42,743 nucleotides of DNA, taken from the NCBI GenBank assembly GCA_030428205.1, contig JAUIBK010000029.1, positions 1 through 42,743 of the forward strand, given 5' to 3'. The stretch comes from a bacterium (GTDB lineage: Bacteria; Bdellovibrionota_C; UBA2361; RFPC01). Under the pieces are notes generated by a model, which saw only the letters and a program-made list of their open reading frames with translations, was not told where the DNA came from and searched no databases. The position numbers were made by a program, and so were the translations under genes. Positions 40,086 through 42,743 of this stretch are shown here, piece by piece. Each line of letters opens with the position of its first letter. Within the stretch, counting starts at the first letter, position 1.

Positions 40086-40898
40086 ATGGCAGCTGTACAG
40101 TGGGAACCACTCCGTGAATATCAAGATATCCGTTTTGAGAAGTTTGAGGGAATTGCGAAGATTACGATCAATCGACCAGAGGTGCGAAATGCTTTTCGAC
40201 CAGAAACGGTTCGTGAAATGCACGATGCTTTCTTGCATGTCCGCAACGATCCCTCAATTCGTGTCGCTATTCTCACTGGAGAAGGGGACTTAGCGTTTTG
40301 TTCCGGTGGAGATCAGAAAGTTCGTGGACACAAAGGATATCAGGATAACCACGGTTCCGAGAGTCTCAATGTTCTTGAGCTCCAACGACTCATCCGAACT
40401 CTTCCGAAACCAGTGATTGCCATGGTAGCAGGATACTCTATTGGAGGGGGGCATGTGCTTCATATGGTCTGCGACCTTACCATTGCAGCGGATAACGCCA
40501 TCTTTGGTCAAACGGGCCCAAAAGTTGGATCGTTTGATGGTGGATATGGCGCTAGTTACATGGCGCGAATCATCGGCCAGAAAAAGGCTCGTGAGATCTG
40601 GTTTCTCTGCCGGCAGTATAATGCGCAAGAAGCTCTTGAGATGGGACTCGTTAATACCGTTGTTCCTCTCAACAAGCTTGAAGAAGAGACCGTTCAGTGG
40701 GCAAGAGAGATCTGTCATAATAGCCCTGTTGCGATACAGCTTCTTAAATCTGCTCTTAACGCAGATTGTGATGGCCAAACGGGCTTACAGGAATTAGCTG
40801 GTAACGCCACCATGCTTTTTTATCAAACCGAAGAAGCAAAAGAAGGCCGTGACGCGTTTGTTGAGAAACGAAAGCCTGATTTTTCTAAGTTTTCGTAA
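40086..40898 (+). CDS. menB: 1,4-dihydroxy-2-naphthoyl-CoA synthase
   Basis: 270 residues from ATG 40086, with AGGAG 7 nt upstream. Cyclises o-succinylbenzoyl-CoA to DHNA-CoA in menaquinone synthesis. Crotonase fold with [54 protein letters not shown], and the family-specific C-terminus [20 protein letters not shown]. Gly144 in QTGPKV marks it as the bicarbonate-dependent type I enzyme rather than the Asp-containing type II. menE follows 3 bp later. Near-identity to textbook motifs makes the call very firm. Confidence 0.97.
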   Translation: MAAVQWEPLREYQDIRFEKFEGIAKITINRPEVRNAFRPETVREMHDAFLHVRNDPSIRVAILTGEGDLAFCSGGDQKVRGHKGYQDNHGSESLNVLELQRLIRTLPKPVIAMVAGYSIGGGHVLHMVCDLTIAADNAIFGQTGPKVGSFDGGYGASYMARIIGQKKAREIWFLCRQYNAQEALEMGLVNTVVPLNKLEEETVQWAREICHNSPVAIQLLKSALNADCDGQTGLQELAGNATMLFYQTEEAKEGRDAFVEKRKPDFSKFS

Positions 40899-40901
40899 GC
40901 G

Positions 40902-41972
40902 ATGACTGTCCGACTCTCTTATCCTGAAGGGAACCTCTCAGGAGAGGAGGTTGTGCAATGCATAGGAGCTGCCTCGGCTCATTTACGTGAACTGGGTATT
41001 AAGAAAGGAGACCGAGTGGCTCTCCTCTCAGACAACTGTCCAGAATATCTTATTTATTTAGAAGCTATTGTTGGGCTTGGCGCTATCGCTGTTCTTTTGC
41101 ATAGAAGATTGGCGGACGCTGAGCTTCAAAGGCAGATCGATTTTCTCGACGTCCCTTATCTTCTACACAGAGACGCTCACTCAAGCCTCCGTTGCAAAGC
41201 CGTTAGCACTCTTTTCTCACTCAAAGATCTTCATACCTCTGGTGCCGCTCTGCCTGAGAGAAATGCTCGAGAAGATGCCTCAATTGTCATCTTTACCTCA
41301 GGCTCAATCGGTACCATGAAAGCTGCTGCACTTTCTGAGGCTCACTTTATTGCAAGCGCAAAGACGTGGGCGAACTACTACTCGCTTACGAAAGATGATG
41401 GGTATCTGGTGAGCCTTCCGCTTTCTACTGTCGGAGCGCTTGGTGCCTATTTCCGTATGAAGAGTGTTTTAGGGACAGTGTTTTTTCCTCAATCGCTTGC
41501 AACGGAGGAGCTTGTAAAGGATGTGGCTCGTGATGAGATAACCTGTCTCTCTTGCGTACCTACTCAACTACATACACTTTTGAGCGACTCTCGAGGGCTT
41601 GATGCTTTACGCTCGTTACGGTGCCTACTTGTTGGGGGAGCAAAGCTTTCGCCCCAGCTCCTGCAGAGAGCCAAAGAGAGCAAGCTCTGTGTTTCTGTGC
41701 CATACGGTATGACGGAGACGGCATCTTCGATTACCTCTGGGGAGCTGGACTTTTATGATCAAAGTGAAGTGAGCTATTCAAATGGAAAAGTAGGAAGTCA
41801 CCTCACTTTAAGAATTCTTGACAGCGAGTCGATGGAACCGCTCGGTGTTGGACAGCCCGGCCTAATAGAAGTATCTGGAGATTCGCTGTTTTGTGGATAT
41901 ATGAAGCTTACCGGAATTTTATCATTACAAAATCTATCCAGAACCCTTTCGAGTTTCCCCTCATCTATGTAA
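40902..41972 (+). CDS. menE: o-Succinylbenzoate-CoA ligase, 3'-truncated
   Basis: The frame is 356 codons, but only about 336 are MenE. It is an acyl-adenylate ligase that makes o-succinylbenzoyl-CoA, the MenB substrate. Visible are LGIKKGDRVALLSDNCPEYL, the phosphate loop IVIFTSGSIGTMKAA, VPYGMTETAS (A5 motif) and the end of the large domain GLIEVSGDSLFCGYMKL. After Lys-Leu at AAGCTT (41904-41909) the frame reads the antisense of a LysR gene for about 20 codons and stops. The ATP-binding Asp motif and the C-terminal lid with its catalytic Lys are missing, so as it stands the product could not work. The truncation looks like a sequence junction rather than natural decay. Confidence 0.9.
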   Translation: MTVRLSYPEGNLSGEEVVQCIGAASAHLRELGIKKGDRVALLSDNCPEYLIYLEAIVGLGAIAVLLHRRLADAELQRQIDFLDVPYLLHRDAHSSLRCKAVSTLFSLKDLHTSGAALPERNAREDASIVIFTSGSIGTMKAAALSEAHFIASAKTWANYYSLTKDDGYLVSLPLSTVGALGAYFRMKSVLGTVFFPQSLATEELVKDVARDEITCLSCVPTQLHTLLSDSRGLDALRSLRCLLVGGAKLSPQLLQRAKESKLCVSVPYGMTETASSITSGELDFYDQSEVSYSNGKVGSHLTLRILDSESMEPLGVGQPGLIEVSGDSLFCGYMKLTGILSLQNLSRTLSSFPSSM

Positions 41973-42709
41973 CGGGCGGCCTGATACGATAGTACCCGCG
42001 TTAATCCCAAATGATCCACTGCCGATTCAACGGCAGCTTCTGCGGAATTTACAATTAAAGACGGATTTAAGGAATAATACTCTATTTTACCATCGACAAG
42101 GAACCCCCATTCTGGCTGCGCATCTATACTACTAAATAAAATGCATTTGTGGTTAGCGAGATCATCAGGTGTTTGTGGATGTTTGTTCTGGCTCAGATAC
42201 TGAGGGCTTGCACACATTATACGTCGCACTTTTCCCAGCGGTTTGGCAATCATGGAACTATCGCCTAATTGGCCAATTCTAAGCCCAAGATCAATATTTT
42301 GTTCCAATAGATGCAGAATGTGATCGGATAAATGAAGATTGATATTCACTTCGGGGTAAGCGCGAATAAAGTCCCTTATGATCGGTAAAATATGTAGTCG
42401 CCCGAAAAAAATCGGTGCCGTGATCGTTAAGGTTCCTGTCGGGCGAATATATTCATCGGATACCATTCTGCCTGCTTCGTTGACATCTTCGAGAATTCTC
42501 CTTGCAGCTTCCAGATATCTAATTCCGCTTTCGGTCAGTGAAATTTTGCGGGTTGTTCTTGTAATCAGTTGGGAATTCAGAAGCTGTTCAAGGTCAGCGA
42601 CCTTCCGGCTGACTGTCGGCAGGGGCATATTAAGCTTGCGGGAAGCTGCCGAAAAGCTACCCGTTTCAACAACCGTTTTAAAAACTTCCATCGCACCTAA
42701 TTGATCCAT
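41798..42709 (-). CDS. LysR-family regulator, 3'-truncated
   Basis: The frame gives 303 residues from ATG 42709, but genuine LysR sequence ends near KIPVSF (about 41904); the last ~30 residues are antisense menE. The N-terminal winged helix is MEVFKTVVETGSFSAASRKL and PLPTVSRKVADLEQLLNSQL, followed by RTTRKISLTESG. The effector-binding domain starts at GTLTITAPIFFGRLHILPII, includes LGLRIGQLGDSSMIAKPLG and lacks only its last helix and strand. LysR proteins bind small effectors and usually control a divergent gene, which would lie beyond the window. Codon use is more A/T-rich than in the paa-men region, fitting a different source. Confidence 0.88.
   Translation of the reverse strand: MDQLGAMEVFKTVVETGSFSAASRKLNMPLPTVSRKVADLEQLLNSQLITRTTRKISLTESGIRYLEAARRILEDVNEAGRMVSDEYIRPTGTLTITAPIFFGRLHILPIIRDFIRAYPEVNINLHLSDHILHLLEQNIDLGLRIGQLGDSSMIAKPLGKVRRIMCASPQYLSQNKHPQTPDDLANHKCILFSSIDAQPEWGFLVDGKIEYYSLNPSLIVNSAEAAVESAVDHLGLTRVLSYQAARYIDEGKLERVLDRFCNDKIPVSFIYPQNSESPDTSIRPGCPTPSGSIDSLSRILKVR
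41888..41909. other. Junction between menE and a foreign LysR gene at a HindIII site
   Basis: To the left, sense coding of MenE is intact up to GYMKL. To the right, antisense coding of a LysR regulator is intact from its start down to KIPVSF. Both run into AAGCTT (41904-41909). Two unrelated genes both cut at one restriction site suggest ligation of two fragments in a clone. The exact breakpoint could lie anywhere in 41888-41909. The window also begins with CTT, compatible with the end of such a site but weak evidence alone. Confidence 0.55.
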
Positions 42710-42743
42710 TATTATTCCATAAAATGAGAATGTTATTACCACT

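Overview
The window reads as about 41.9 kb of one Gram-negative-type bacterial chromosome, followed by about 0.8 kb that probably comes from somewhere else. Gram-negative character is inferred from Sec signal peptides, two lipoprotein lipoboxes, an MscS-family channel and classical menaquinone genes. Base composition is moderate and genes are tightly packed on both strands. No rRNA, tRNA, CRISPR array, transposase or phage gene was recognised. The taxon cannot be fixed from sequence reading alone; an uncultured proteobacterial or deltaproteobacterial-like lineage is a guess. The size (about 43 kb) and a gene-to-gene junction at a HindIII site suggest an environmental large-insert clone.

Layout. 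1-4095: NAD cluster on the + strand (3' end of nadE, pncA, an NADK3-type NAD kinase, a NUDT9-like ADP-ribose pyrophosphatase fused to NadD), ending in a decayed gene. 4180-8759: DUF3124 protein, a hypothetical, and two secreted repeat proteins on the - strand (a YWTD-type propeller with a lysine-rich tail, and a coiled coil plus GG/NN repeat protein). 9171-15260: tandem-MarR regulator, two unrecognised proteins (one with a tripled Trp motif, one with two possible degenerate Nudix domains), and a membrane-anchored AAA ATPase. 15356-19531: SDR, then an SsuABC/TauABC-like ABC importer divergent from a TrmB-type regulator. 19953-25923: MscS-family channel, small membrane proteins and lipoprotein, and an acidic protein of different base composition. 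26078-28401: glycyl-tRNA synthetase and a TPR protein. 28961-34657: polytopic membrane protein, MenG/UbiE, secreted protein, two radical-SAM-derived proteins related to the futalosine pathway, and a DUF1304 protein. 34784-38620: amino-acid dehydrogenase and paaABCD. 38621-39499: gene-poor stretch with a candidate structured RNA and a perfect 38-bp inverted repeat. 39500-41909: menI, menB and truncated menE. 41910-42743: 3'-truncated LysR gene.

How the genes fit together. MenG, MenI, MenB and MenE indicate menaquinone synthesis by the classical o-succinylbenzoate route. Against that background the two-gene unit at 31458-34288 stands out. One protein resembles a shortened MqnE/MqnC barrel. The other is an MqnA domain fused to an MqnC domain. 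Both lack the CxxxCxxC iron-sulfur motif of radical SAM enzymes, so they look like repurposed relatives of a pathway the organism may not use. This is the best candidate here for an undescribed system. The NAD cluster gathers salvage, adenylation, amidation, phosphorylation and ADP-ribose clean-up in one operon. The amino-acid dehydrogenase in front of paaABCD may link phenylalanine deamination to phenylacetyl-CoA oxidation.
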